Positions 53,998 to 64,000 of a DNA stretch of 64,000 bases are shown here, one piece after another (the stretch's first letter is position 1; the number at the start of each line of letters is the position of its first letter). The DNA is taken from assembly GCA_023376005.1 (NCBI GenBank), contig CM042157.1, forward strand, positions 90,454,987 to 90,518,986. The letters are read 5' to 3'. The notes under the pieces are model-generated. The model searched no databases, had not been told where the DNA came from, and saw only the letters and a list, made by a program, of their open reading frames with translations. Origin of the DNA: Doryteuthis pealeii (taxonomy: Eukaryota > Mollusca > Cephalopoda > Myopsida > Loliginidae). The position numbers and the translations under genes were made by a program.

Positions 53998-54150
53998 TTT
54001 ACTATTATTGATACAGTATTTTCTTTCATCTTTTAATTTTTAGTTGTATTTTTTTTTATTGCAACTCACTTTATTTTATGAAAATGATGAACAATGAGTT
54101 ACAATAAAAAAAAAATTAAGATGAAAGAAAATACGTGTAAAAATTAATAA
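53998..54150. repeat. Short foldback
   Basis: GTATTTTCTTTCATCTTTTAA (54015-54035) pairs with its inverse at 54108-54132, and TTGCAACTCA pairs with TGAGTTACAA. A hairpin with a 20-base loop. Confidence 0.75.
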
Positions 54151-54337
54151 TGAATAAAAATGAAATAAATAAAAAAGTTATTGAAATATTTTTTATTTCT
54201 ATTTTTTTGGACAATTTTTGCTTTTAGTTTTAATGTTGATTGTAATTCACATTTACATAGTCTTGCAATTTTTAATCTGACATTTTTATTTTAAAACAAC
54301 CACCTATGATTACTAGCATAGTTAGGAATTGTATATA

Positions 54338-54660
54338 CCGGGGTGGGGAACCTGCAGCCCTAAGATCACATGAAGCCTTCTAAACCATCAAGTATGGCCT
54401 TCTACGGTCTTGTCAAAAGACCAATTAAATTTTCACTCCTTCACTTTCAAACTTAATATCCTAATGCTTTCATGCCAAAAGCAATCTAAAAAAAGGTTAG
54501 TAAAGTTTCTCATTTCTTGACAGTAGCATATATATTAATTAAATATGGACTAAATTAACTATAGATTTTTGACATAAACATTCTAAAAAAATGTATTGGG
54601 TTAAATCATAGTAGATTAATTTTAATATGGCATTTAAACATGAAAAGGTTTCCCACCCTG
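54338..54660. mobile_element. hAT-like non-autonomous element
   Basis: Ends CCGGGGTGGGGAACC and GGTTTCCCACCCTG are imperfect inverted repeats of the CAGGGGTGGG type common in hAT elements. The flanking 8 bases match imperfectly. No ORF. Confidence 0.55.
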
Positions 54661-56584
54661 ACATATACAATTCAACAGTTCCAATATAGAACATATATAC
54701 TTTATTTGATAGTAATTTGAATATAATTATGATATACATAAATAATTCAATTTAAAATTTAGATGATTTTTAAAATAGTTTATTGTTAATTTAAGAGAAT
54801 GTATCTGAAGAAAATAAGTTTGATTCTATTAGGCACTTAAGGAAAATAAAATTGTAACACCTTAAAAATGTGTTTCTATTTACTTTAAATTAATCAATTA
54901 ATATAGCTGAAATATACTGTAAATGATCACATATACAAATCTATGCATGCACAGGTTTAAGACTAACGGGTGTATTAAATATACTTATGTCCCTAGCATG
55001 TAATTATACTCTGGAAAAGTTGTCAGTTATTCAGGGTGTTGTCATTTTATTTTTTATCAATATAGTTTCAAAGCTGAAAAAAAAAAAAAAAAGAAATACA
55101 TTATTTTGCTTCCATTGCAAAACAAAAAAAGCAAAACACTTAGTTTTCTTCCAAATGAAATAGGTTAATAAATTTTGATAAAAAACGATAAACATACGCA
55201 CACAATCAGGTAAGTGTTTACTAATGTATTTTGTGTGATATTTATTTGTATATGTTAAATATCAGCTAAATGCTTCAATTTGCATGTTTGTTTGTTTGTT
55301 TATAATACTTTGCTTGCATCTTGTTTCTTTTTTCTTTTCTTTTTTTGACATACTCGTTCTTTTAAGCAGGTTTTATAATGCCAACCATAAATTCATTGAA
55401 ATAATTGATTATTTATTGCTCATGTAATTTTTCATGAAAGTAAAAAATAATTTCATACAATCATTTCATTTAATCACAGTCAACAAAAACCTATACATCT
55501 ATGTGTGTGTGTTTACTTCCCAGAAATATCAACATTATAACAATCACAAACAAATGGATTTAAAACCAAAACGAAATAGCAATGAGATCTAGATTCTAAT
55601 CACATGAAAAATACACAAATACAACATTTTGTTCTTTTTCTAAAAAAAACAAAACAAAAAAAAAACAATCCCTATGTTTTATCATATTAGGTTGATGCAA
55701 CAGTTTCCAGCATTATTTTGACAAAAGCATTTAATACTGTAATAAAATCACTTTTTACCAGTTTTCACTGGCCTGTGTTAAAAAAATTTTTTTTCCAAAG
55801 GTCAAAAGTTTATGATCGCAATTTTATGCTGAATTCATAAATACCATTCATTGGGTTTAGTCAGGTCTGGTTTTTAAGATACTCCACAACAAATTGTACA
55901 TAATAATAACACTTATTCAAAATCCTGATGATTCTCTACTTATCACAGCTATAATACTGTTCTATACGTTTCAAGTAAAGCTTGTATCTTAAAAATTTGA
56001 TCTGATTAGAAAAAAAGAGTATGATTTTTGGATTTAGCATTTAAAATCAGCTCTTATATATTCGACCTTGAAAATATCACAGGCCAGTGTAATATGCCAC
56101 TTTTCAGTAAATTATTGGTGGGTTGGTTTTATGATGTCATACACTGTTGGGTTTTTATGCCAAAGTTAATTTACCAGTTATGGTGTCCAATATATAGTAC
56201 AAAAGTATATCATTTTACACAGTTATACACTTGATAATTAGTTGCAATATCCTTTTAAGAGCCAATGTATTAATAAAGTCCAATCATTTTAATTATCACA
56301 AACAGATTTATTTGACCCTCAGATAGAATCTTAACAAAGTGAGAGGAGTCCGAATGGATCTGGGAGTAATTGCAATTAGTGGTGACTCCACATTCCCCAG
56401 AGATTCAGAAATGAAATCTCCAGGCCCCACTGATAGGGTGAAGGTAAATTGTATATTCCATCATAAAAGAATGATTCCAGTTTTGATTCAATAAATTCTA
56501 TGAGAACATTTTCAATTTATCTCAAATCAGACAAGGAATGTTGCATGGAACAATAGTCTGAAGGTGACAGGTCTGGATAAATAT

Positions 56585-56662
56585 ACTATATCCTAAACTC
56601 TGCTCAAGAAATTGACCTTGTGTCACATCCTGCTCGTGCAGAGGGGTTGGTAAATATATATA
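56585..56662 (+). mobile_element. Family-B SINE 3' end fragment
   Basis: It keeps AAACTCTGCTCAAG, TTGTGTCACATCCTGCTCGT and GAGGGGTTGGTAAATATA, then an AT repeat. The upstream part has been replaced by a unit related to 33540-33700 in inverse orientation. Confidence 0.7.
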
Positions 56663-56679
56663 TATATGAGTATGAAAAG

Positions 56680-56948
56680 GTGGAATGAAAACATCACACA
56701 ATGCTGTTAAAGAGAAAACAATTTATAATATAATCATAGCTGATATTGATCAATATTTCGATTTTACAAAAATCATCATCAGAGCTCATTTACTCCATGG
56801 TGTTTGGGTCGGAGAAAAATGTCAAATCGAAATATTGATCAATATCAGCTATGATTATATTATAAATTGTTTTCTCTTTAACAGCATTGTCTGATGTTTT
56901 CATTCCATCTTTTCATACTCATACTGTTGGATTCCTTTCCTTTAACTT

Positions 56949-56950
<2 letters not shown>
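56680..56950 (-). mobile_element. Palindromic retroposon related to 12301-12533
   Basis: Arms around TGATTATATTATAAATTGTT and its complement, ends ATGAAAAGGTGGAATGAAAAC and inverse, then the same one-sided tail (CTGTTGGATTCCTTTCCTTT). The loop contains TTTACTCCATGGTGTTTGGG. Confidence 0.82.
56739..56786 (-). ncRNA. Hammerhead ribozyme-like motif
   Basis: Minus strand: AGCT, CTGATGA, stem II GATTTT/AAAATC with one extra base before it, GAAA, stem III TATTG/CAATA, cleavage triplet ATC, AGCT closing a 4-bp stem I. It keeps the same order as 12366-12413 with a slightly better stem I. The other arm retains only the GAAA/stem III half. Confidence 0.6.
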
Positions 56951-56988
<38 letters not shown>

Positions 56989-57221
56989 GACTTCTTGTTA
57001 CAACTCTATGCATATTATGTTGCAACATGAGGATGATGAGATGAGCCAATTTTCTTGCAAAGAAAATTTTTTTTTTTTTTGTTTTGTTTTTGTTTTTTGC
57101 TGGGTGGGGGTATGCGTCTTTCAACTGAGCCTGTTGCTCATTATAGTATTGTATCATTCAAAGAAATCAGTTGCTCACTGTAGCATTACATGAGTTTGTT
57201 CAGATTCTAGTAATTAGTAAT

Positions 57222-57500
57222 GAAAAATTCTCATTGAATCTCATCCAGTAGAGAAGAGCCTTTCTTTTTTTTTTCCTCTTGGTAGATTCCATTTATTTTG
57301 ACATGTTAAAACCTGTCTTTGATCTCACCATAATTTTTTTCAATTTTGTCTCAAAGAATTCTCATTGAATCTCACCAAAGAAAGACCTTTGCTTTTTCTT
57401 TTTTTTCTTTTTCCCCTCTCGGTAGGTTCCATTATATGTTCAATGTTAAAACCTGTTCTTCATTTCACTATAATGTTCTTCACTTTGTCTTTAATAAATC
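57222..57500 (+). repeat. Tandem duplication of about 130 bp
   Basis: 57230-57350 and 57355-57490 share TTCTCATTGAATCTCA, GGTAG(A/G)TTCCAT, ATGTTAAAACCTGT and a matching end (CACTATAAT/CACCATAAT). Confidence 0.85.
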
Positions 57501-58756
57501 TATTCTCAATGATTATATAAAGACAATTATATAAATGATAAACAATTTTCATTCCTATAAATTATTGTAGAACCTAAGACTTGTAAACTACAGTTGACTA
57601 ATTCAACTTTTTTTTTTTTTTTTTTTCAACAAGTTTTGTGCTACAGCTTACAAACGTTCTTTCAACTCCATAAAGTTTTTTTTTAAAATTCTGCAGTTTT
57701 TCTCAAGCATTCTTTCTTGCTGAGCTCAAAATCTGAAACTTTGCAAACCATTCCTGATACATGCTTGCATCCGCTGCATTATTATCTTAAGTTTCAGTAA
57801 TCCATTGCCAAGAATTTCCGCTGCTCTTTTTCCCAGATTAAATATGAAGATTAAGCAGTGTTGAATGTACATTTTATATTCAACAATTTTTTTTTTTTTT
57901 TACATAAAATAATGTAAAATGATCCCTTTTCTATAAACAGCTCTTAAAATGGTCACTGGAAAAATCAGACAATTAGACAGTCCTCTTCAATCAACTCATT
58001 CTGAGTAGAAGTTAAGGAAGGCATAAGCAGTTTCTAACATGAATGCAGAAAGTGTGGTTCTCACTGCTGACTACTCCTGAGGAGTATTTAAACTACGTCT
58101 CTTTTATGCTATTGGTTACATATGTTGATAATATATGTACTTATATGCATAAACAGACAATAAAGAGCTGAGTAAATTTCAAATACACTTCAAAGATTTC
58201 CCTAGAATTTATTTGTTTGTTGTGCTCCTTAGGCATCTCCTTTTTTTTTCTTTCTTCTCACATCAACTTTTAACAAAAAAAATCATTACACAGAATATAT
58301 ACAGTTAATATATCTGTCTACAGATCAAATTTTAAGTACTTTATCTGATAGTTCCCAAAAATGCACTCTTAAATTCTTATCAATTTTTTCTGAAATCATC
58401 CAAATTATTCTTAAAAAAATTTGTAAGCAATTACTGTTTTTGGTCTGATAAGGAAATTTGTTCAAAATCTATTCTAAAAACAATCTATTATTCTGTTTGC
58501 AAAAAATCCAATTGTTAATAGACTTATTTTTTGAAGTCTGCCATGACAGTTTCCAGTTTGAGGAGAAATATTAAAATAAAAAGTGTCTACCATAATTAGT
58601 AATTCCATTTATTATTTTAAAAGTTTCAATTAAATCTTCTTTTATTCTTCTTTCTAGTGAATTAGCATTGTGCAAAAGATTACGCTGGGAATTTTTGCAT
58701 CACCTTATAAAATGTTCCCTTTCTCATTTAAAGTTTTTACCTGTTTGTCTTCTGTA

Positions 58757-58965
58757 ATTATTCAGTTATTACCGTTTGGTTTTTTTTTTTTTTTTTGGTT
58801 TTTTAATGAGATTTTGATTCAAATCTCTGAGATACCCTGTTTGTTATTTTTTTTATCCCAAAACAATTTGATAAAATTAAGTTATTTAAATAATGCTCAA
58901 ATAAACAAATAAATTCCTTGTTTTTAACTGTTCCAAGTAGATATTAGTTTAAAAATTATTGATGT
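58757..58965 (+). repeat. Dispersed direct repeat, copy 2
   Basis: Same as the 44490 block, with expanded T tracts. The high identity over roughly 200 bp suggests a recent event. Confidence 0.85.
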
Positions 58966-59032
58966 GTTTTGTTTTTTGTTTTTTTAATTATTTTTTTTTA
59001 TTATTGTTAGTAAAATAAATAAATAGCTAAAT

Positions 59033-59277
59033 AAAGTAAGTCATCGGGTTGGCCTAATGTCGGTATCAGCCCAGACAGCGAGGGAGTCTATCCCTTTTTC
59101 ACCAGCACTAGACCAAGGAGGTTGTTTTTGAATCTGAGGTGGAGCACCACACCTACCATCAGCTCCTTACTTTACTGCATAGATCACTATGCTACTCATA
59201 CGCTGAGTTGGTGAGGATTGGTATTGAACTAGGAACCTTGTGTTTCCTAGGCAGATGCTCTACCGACTGAGCTGAAC
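59033..59277 (-). mobile_element. Family-A SINE, reverse orientation
   Basis: Reverse copy from GTCATCGGGTTGGCCTAA to the head complement CTACCGACTGAGCTGAAC. It is one of three family-A copies clustered within 1.1 kb. Confidence 0.9.
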
Positions 59278-59661
59278 ATTTAAAATAATGTCTTAATGAT
59301 TATAAATCAGTTTTCACTTTTTGATGACATCTTAATTGTATTATTTTAATAGTTCAAAGGAAAATAATACCCATAAAATTCACTCTTATAGGGTTTGAAA
59401 ATAGAAATTATGGTACATTCAAGTGTCCTTTGTTTTAACCCTTCGAACCCTGAGCCTCACCCGACTGTAGATCTATCACCCTGAGTTTTTGGTTTGAAAG
59501 AATAATTGGAAATATAAAATTTCGAAATTTGTTATTTAGTTTCTTTACTAGTTGTTTAAAAACTTATCACAACATTTTATAGACAATTTAGAAAGTATTA
59601 AAGAATAATAAAATTTCATATGAAATATAAAATTGCAATATTTTGTTGACAATAAAAGTAA

Positions 59662-59745
59662 AGTAAGTAAAGTCATCAAAGGTGGCCTAAAGTCAGTATC
59701 AGTCAATCAGCTAGGGAGTCTATCCCCTTTCCCTAATAAACCATT
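59662..59745 (-). mobile_element. Fragment of family-A SINE, reverse
   Basis: Only the 3' terminal part is present (complement of the end, GTCATCAAAGGTGGCCTAAA through GTCTATCCCCTTT). It is 5' truncated. Confidence 0.8.
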
Positions 59746-59802
59746 TTTTATTGTCAAATTTAATTTCTTTAAATAAATCCAACTTAGCAAACTTTTCTTT
59801 TA

Positions 59803-60047
59803 GTAAAGTGATCAAGGCAGCCTAATGAGCCATACAGTGAGGGAGTCTATCCCCTTTTCACTAGCGCTAGACCAAGGAGATTGTTTTGTGTGTGTCTGAG
59901 GTGGAGCGCCACACCTACCATCAGCTCCTTACTTTACCGCACAAATTCCCTGTGCTACTCGTATGCTGAGTTGGCGAGGGCCGGTATTGAACTAGGAACC
60001 CTGTGGTTTCTAGCCGAACGCTCTACTGACTGAGCTAACTCGGCTCT
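59803..60047 (-). mobile_element. Family-A SINE, reverse orientation
   Basis: Near-complete reverse copy ending with the head complement CTCTACTGACTGAGCTAACT. Confidence 0.9.
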
Positions 60048-60872
60048 TCAATATAGAATTAATCAATCAAAGGACGGAATTCTGGTTGTATGTGTTTATT
60101 TGCTTCTAATTAGCAGCACAAATACCAGCTCCTTGGCTTCAAAGGATTTAAACAAATAAAAAATAAAAAAATTTACTTGAAATGTGAAAAAAAAATAGTA
60201 TTGTAACAAAAGTAACATATCTTTCCCAATATTTGTCTGAATATTTTTAGATGAGCTTTATTATTTTAATTTATTAGACTATTGATCTCATCTTTATTGT
60301 TATATACACAAGAAGGTTCTCGAGTTTGACAAGAAACCCCTGAAGAAGGTCAGGGGTCACATTGGCTGAAACTTTGTGTATATAAAAATAAAGATGAGGA
60401 CAACTGTCTGAAAAATCCAAATAATACATCTTTCGCAATGTTTAAATCAATCAATATCCTCCTTTCTCTAAATTGCAGTTTGGTCATATAATATAGAAAT
60501 GAAACCATATAACTTAAGATTTACAATCTGTAATTATAGTTCTAAAATAAATATCTCTGCTCTTCATTCTTAAGTCAACAAATAAACTGAATTCAGACAT
60601 GTTTCTTATTGTCGTTAAATCCAATGCAATATGCCATAATTTATTTGTGTACAGGTAAAATTTTGAAGGTCTAATTTTTAGACAAAATATTGGTGTCTAC
60701 CTCTGGATAAATAATTTTGTGTGGTTGAAACTCAAATGTAATGCGAAAGACTAGAGGTAAATTTTGGTTTAAAAGATTGTATAAATTAATGATTTTGTGA
60801 TCTTAAATTAAAGGTCAACCTATATATAAGATTGATTTATACATTAGAAAATAGTATTCAATTGAGCTAAAC

Positions 60873-61424
60873 CAGTCATGGGCAAACTGTGACCCATGAT
60901 GCTTTCTGGTTTTTACATGTGTCCCACTTTCACACGATATGGCACAAGGCCGTTTTATGTGGGCACAACCCACAAGCGAGACTCATAGGGTGGTAGGTAG
61001 AAAAATTGCGTTGATCCTGTCGGCATTCCCCCTCAAGGGGGGCGCCTCAAGTGCTGGGCAATAAACCCAGCCCTGCCCCTTTAAGTCAAGGGGGCAGGTA
61101 TTGCCTGGATGGACGGCCCTCTGGGATCGACACTAGTGATTTAGCGCAACTTACCAGTCCAGAGGCCAAAGCTCACTGGACCCCTGTCCCAAAGGACGGG
61201 TGGGTGATTTCTGAAATGGCCCACTTAAGACTTCAATTTTTTTTTTTTTATAGAAAAGATTTTTTTTTACTAAAGAGAAGGCAGATGTTTATGCATATGG
61301 TCTTCTGTAGTGAAAATGGTTGAGGTATCTTTGATAAAATCACCTTGACATTTTGTTTAGTCGTATAGCCCACTTGATGATGAGCTATGTCTCATGTTTT
61401 TTGAAAAAGGGTTGCCTATTCCTG
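60873..61424. mobile_element. hAT-like element interrupted by a GC-rich repeat
   Basis: Ends CAGTCATGGGCAAAC and GGGTTGCCTATTCCTG are imperfect inverted repeats. An exact 8-bp duplication AGCTAAAC lies on both sides (60865-60872, 61425-61432). A copy of the GC-rich repeat (60945-61213) is nested inside. Confidence 0.75.
60945..61213 (+). repeat. GC-rich interspersed repeat, copy 2
   Basis: Same blocks as 62202-62500: GGCACAAGGCCG, ACCCACAAGC, CCTCAAGTGCTGGGCAATAA, GGCAGGTATTGCCTGGATGG, CTGGGATCGACACTA, CCAAAGGACGGGTGG. It is nested inside the hAT-like element. Confidence 0.8.
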
Positions 61425-61848
61425 AGCTAAACTAATTTGACTTTAATTTAATTTAAATAATATTGCAAATTGACCACTGAGATAAGTAACATAAAAAGTA
61501 AAAGATTGAAACTTGGTTTCTCATAAACATCTTTAATTTAAAAAAAATTATTTGTGCACTAAAAAGAAAATGAAGATTTGTCTGATAGTTTAATAGTATA
61601 TACAGTTGTAAATAGGTTTTGTATTTTGATCCTAATAAAATTGAACATTAATAAATAACATATACAAAAATGGGGGAAAATGGATGATCAAATAAACTTT
61701 GAATGACAAAGTATATCATCTCTATTATAAAACTAGATTGTTTTATGCACAGAAAGAAATAGATAACATTAAATACTAATCAATGTAGTTTTCTTAAAAT
61801 CTAATTTTTAAAGTAAATATTTTTTTGTGCAGAACCAAATAACAGAGG

Positions 61849-62108
61849 CGCGTGGTTCTAGTCAAAGGAAAGAGACTTGGGAACACGAGTTCAAATCCTT
61901 GATGAGGTTGTTTGTATCTCATATAATGCTAATAACCTTGGGAAAGGTATGCATCTAACTATTCTCTATCCAGCTATGGGTAAATAGTAGGGTGGACTGG
62001 GCTTGGTTAAGCAACCAGTCTATGAGAAGGAAAACTGAGTTCAAACCTGTTAAACTTCACTTAAGAAATTGGCTGTGTTGCATCCTGCTCATGTGGAGGG
62101 GTTGGTAA
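61849..62108 (+). mobile_element. Family-B SINE, near full length
   Basis: GAGGCGCGTGGTTCTAGTCA head, B box CGAGTTCAAATCC, body TATGGGTAAATAGTAGGG and tail CATGTGGAGGGGTTGGTAAA. Confidence 0.88.
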
Positions 62109-62201
62109 ATATAATATAACTGAATAACATTTTTGTGACTGTGTTATTCACTACTCTCTTCCGTTTTCTGTTTATTCTTTTTTTTAAGCATGAGGTGTGT
62201 T

Positions 62202-62500
62202 TATTTGTCTCATACCCCACCTGTATGGACTGGGGACAAGGCCTTGTTTTAACGTGGGCCCACCCACAAGCTGAAGCTAAAGTGTGGGAGAGAACAAAAA
62301 TTGTGTCAATCCCGTCGGCATTCCCCTCAAGGGGGGCGCCGCCTCAGGCGCTGGGCAATAAACCCAGCCTTGCCCCAAAGGGGCAGGTATTGCCTGGGGG
62401 GACAGCCCCCTGGGATCGACGCTATTAATTTAACACAATTCACCGGTCCAGTGGCCGAAGCTCACAGACCTCCGCCCCGAAGGACGGTTTGAGTGTGCCT
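62202..62500 (+). repeat. GC-rich interspersed repeat, copy 3 (longest)
   Basis: The most complete copy, about 300 bp and far more GC-rich than the surrounding DNA, with several small hairpins (CCCAAAGGGG, GGGGGGACAGCCCCC). The short ORFs within it are not conserved between copies, so it is treated as non-coding. Confidence 0.8.
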
Positions 62501-62516
62501 TAAGCAATGAGGTCTG

Positions 62517-62735
62517 GGTGGCATAAAAGTGGATTATTGTCATGGGAAATGGATTTGATGAGCTAAATTCAAATCCTAGATAAGACTGTGTTTCATTTCA
62601 CACAAGGCATGAATCCTTCTCTTTTCCGCCCAACTATGGGGTAAATCGTAATGAAGACTGGACTCTTCAGCCTTGGTAGAGCAACCAGTTTAGAAGTGAG
62701 AAAAAAACTCTGAATTCAAAATTAGGAGGTGTAGA
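62517..62735 (+). mobile_element. Family-B SINE, 3' truncated
   Basis: Begins GTGGCATAAAAGTGGATTAT, keeps the B-box-like TTCAAATCCTAG, ACTATGGGGTAAATCG, GCAACCAGTTTAGAAG and ACTCTGAATTCAAA, then stops. Confidence 0.8.
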
Positions 62736-62817
62736 GCTAAGAACCTAACCCATAGTGTTACATAATTATTAGATTCCTAATACTTATGTACAGTAGTGTA
62801 GAAACCAAAATGGTTGT

Positions 62818-63172
62818 TATAAGTTGATCCTTCCGGTGGATACCGTGAGAATCGGTGGGGAAGACCCTCTTCCAATTTAGATTAGAAAGAGATTTTAGTC
62901 AGATCGGCCAAAACCACGACAGTGGTCAGTCGTGTTATGCACGCTGCCGACTCAATCTGCGCAGTTAGTCTGGTGGGGATTTCAGAATAAAATATGATCT
63001 AAGTAAATCGAAGTCTTGTCTTATTATCTAAAAACTACCAATGACACAGGGCTTCTGATAAAGAGAAATCCCCAATGGAAGACCAGACACGAAGTCCCCA
63101 AGACGAAGCCCAGACGCCAGAGGAGATGCTAGAAGAAAGAAAGTAAGGAAAGAGAGTATACAACAATAGAAA
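62818..63172 (+). mobile_element. LTR-retrotransposon fragment, second copy
   Basis: GGTGGATACCGTGAGAATCG, an AATAAAATATG signal near 62987, then a leader whose reading MEDQTRSPQDEAQTPEEMLE resembles the 43860 region. No other retroviral-type genes follow. Truncated and inactive. Confidence 0.5.
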
Positions 63173-63650
63173 ATGACTTCATTTGCTACTGAAACTGCAA
63201 CCCCATCACAGACCTGCTGTGCTACAAGAAGTCTACAAAATCTTTAAAAAAATTTTTTTTACACAATATTTAAATTTCTCTCCCACCCCATTTCTTTTTG
63301 TTTAGAATCCACACCCCCCCCTTTCATATATATTTTTTTTTAAATCTCTCTTCTCCCTTGATTGGTTAATTCCTTTTTTTTTAATTTTTAATTTTTTATT
63401 TTTTTTTATTTCCCCACATATTTTGAGTTCTCTGTTCAGTGTCTGTCTGTCTGTCTGAAATGTGACCCCCCTCCCCACATTTTTCATAACTAGGAGTCGG
63501 TATAATAGGAACCCTTCCAGTGCCTCATCGTTTCGCTCTCTCTCTTCTTTTTTTCACTCACTCCATTGCTCACACCTCATTATGATGATGTGCCATCTGA
63601 TTCTTGTTCTGATGTTGTCAATCATAAAATGGCACCTTTACCAGTTTCAG

Positions 63651-63760
63651 ACGTTCACAGCATGCTGGTGTCGAGAGGGAAAATCAAAACGGCAAGAACC
63701 AACAACTTCACAACTACCACAAACAAATGAGCACAAGTCGTCTGTTGACTCTACGGGTGG
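63651..63760 (+). CDS. Candidate further TAPP tail exon
   Basis: Acceptor TACCAGTTTCAG and donor GG|GTAAGT bound 110 nt that stay open in the frame left by a phase-0 splice from 49861. It encodes 36 residues starting TFTACWCREGKSKRQEPTTS and continuing QLPQTNEHKSSVDSTG. GC content rises against its surroundings and the peptide is polar, like the disordered tails of TAPPs. A second acceptor (TTCACAG, exon from 63661) is possible and would change the frame. The link to the TAPP gene rests on strand and phase; it could belong to another gene. Confidence 0.5.
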
Positions 63761-63859
63761 GTAAGTGTGTGGCAGATGTGGCGCATCTACTGCCCACCCC
63801 CCATTGCCTTTTGTCAAACTGCTGCACTCCCACCAATATTGTTGCAGACAGACATTTCT

Positions 63860-63860
<1 letters not shown>

Positions 63861-63891
<31 letters not shown>
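63861..63891. repeat. Poly-T tract
   Basis: An uninterrupted T run of about 31 bases, 100 bp after the candidate exon at 63651. Other long homopolymers are at 43439-43467 (T), 52676-52700 (T) and 2672-2694 (A). Confidence 0.95.
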
Positions 63892-64000
63892 CCATTTTTC
63901 ATCCCCCACCCTGACAGCAGATAGGTATTTCTACCCACCCACCCAGCTTAAATTGGTAAGATCTTTGAAGATTCTCTCTTCCACTTGTTATTTGGATTTA

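Larger units (their letters stand above)
49868..63650 (+). other. 3' UTR of a short form and/or 13.8 kb intron
   Basis: If the TGA at 49865 is used, transcript 3' UTR starts here; otherwise this is intron. It holds trinucleotide repeats (49950-50000), a hairpin retroposon (50425-50715), a SINE-like unit (52370-52560), SINEs at 53187, 59033, 59662 and 59803, hAT-like elements at 54338 and 60873, a hammerhead palindrome (56680-56950), a local duplication (57222-57500), family-B SINEs and an LTR fragment. Stretches 50880-52360, 52700-53150 and 54700-56330 show nothing recognisable. Confidence 0.5.

Noticed and set aside
60300..60420. Another hammerhead ribozyme in a short inverted repeat
   Set aside because: A CTGAAGA box and GGCTGAAAC are present, but no NUH triplet is placed correctly and stem II does not pair; at best a decayed relative.
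61051..62492. Proline/glycine-rich ORFs in GC-rich blocks
   Set aside because: They fall in the three-copy GC-rich repeat; frames are not conserved between copies and one copy has a large internal deletion.
63647..63938. Minus-strand lysine-rich ORFs
   Set aside because: The lysine runs come from a poly-T tract, and the region overlaps the better-supported plus-strand exon candidate.

Overview
This is a 64 kb stretch of AT-rich animal nuclear DNA. It has long introns and is dense in interspersed repeats. There are no operons, ribosome binding sites or bacterial features. The tRNA-derived SINEs, Helitron-like elements, palindromic retroposons and low-GC introns suggest a mollusc, most likely a cephalopod such as an octopus. 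That assignment is inferred from repeat style and was not searched.

The only convincing protein-coding gene lies on the + strand. It is a 3' portion of a TAPP gene (PLEKHA1/PLEKHA2 family), an adaptor with two PH domains that binds PtdIns(3,4)P2 at the plasma membrane. Nine exons with canonical GT/AG borders and compatible phases (6659-6704, 10105-10202, 17482-17598, 22923-23042, 26551-26619, 28788-28849, 32169-32232, 34445-34525, 49793-49861) encode about 242 residues: the end of PH1, the linker, all of PH2 and the start of the tail. A possible 18-nt microexon with a GC-AG intron lies at 39004-39021. A probable further tail exon lies at 63651-63760. The exons for the start codon and the first half of PH1 lie upstream of the window. 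The true stop is either the TGA at 49865 (short form) or lies beyond the window.

The rest is intron filled with repeats. By region: 0-6.6 kb has a long foldback, a broken LINE 3' end, an inverted repeat abutting a SINE, and two Helitron-like elements. 10-18 kb has palindromic elements, a TIR element with an 8-bp target duplication, Helitron-like copies and SINEs. 22 kb has a roughly 29-31-bp minisatellite just before an exon. 25-36.7 kb has hairpin retroposons, two more 8-bp-TSD elements and a nested block of tRNA-headed elements. 36.7-49 kb has SINEs, a fourth 8-bp-TSD element, a third Helitron copy and an LTR fragment. 50-64 kb has SINEs, hAT-like elements, a GC-rich repeat family, a second LTR fragment and the last candidate exon.

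The most striking signal is in the palindromic retroposons. At least eight sites on both strands carry a hammerhead ribozyme core: a CTGATGA box, stem II, GAAA, a short stem III, an NUH cleavage triplet and a stem I that closes with its partner. One family joins a Pol III-type A/B-box head to the hammerhead. Several palindromes have 14-15-bp target-site duplications, which implies retrotransposition. This fits non-autonomous relatives of hammerhead-bearing Penelope-like elements, retrozymes or Sm-alpha-like SINEs.
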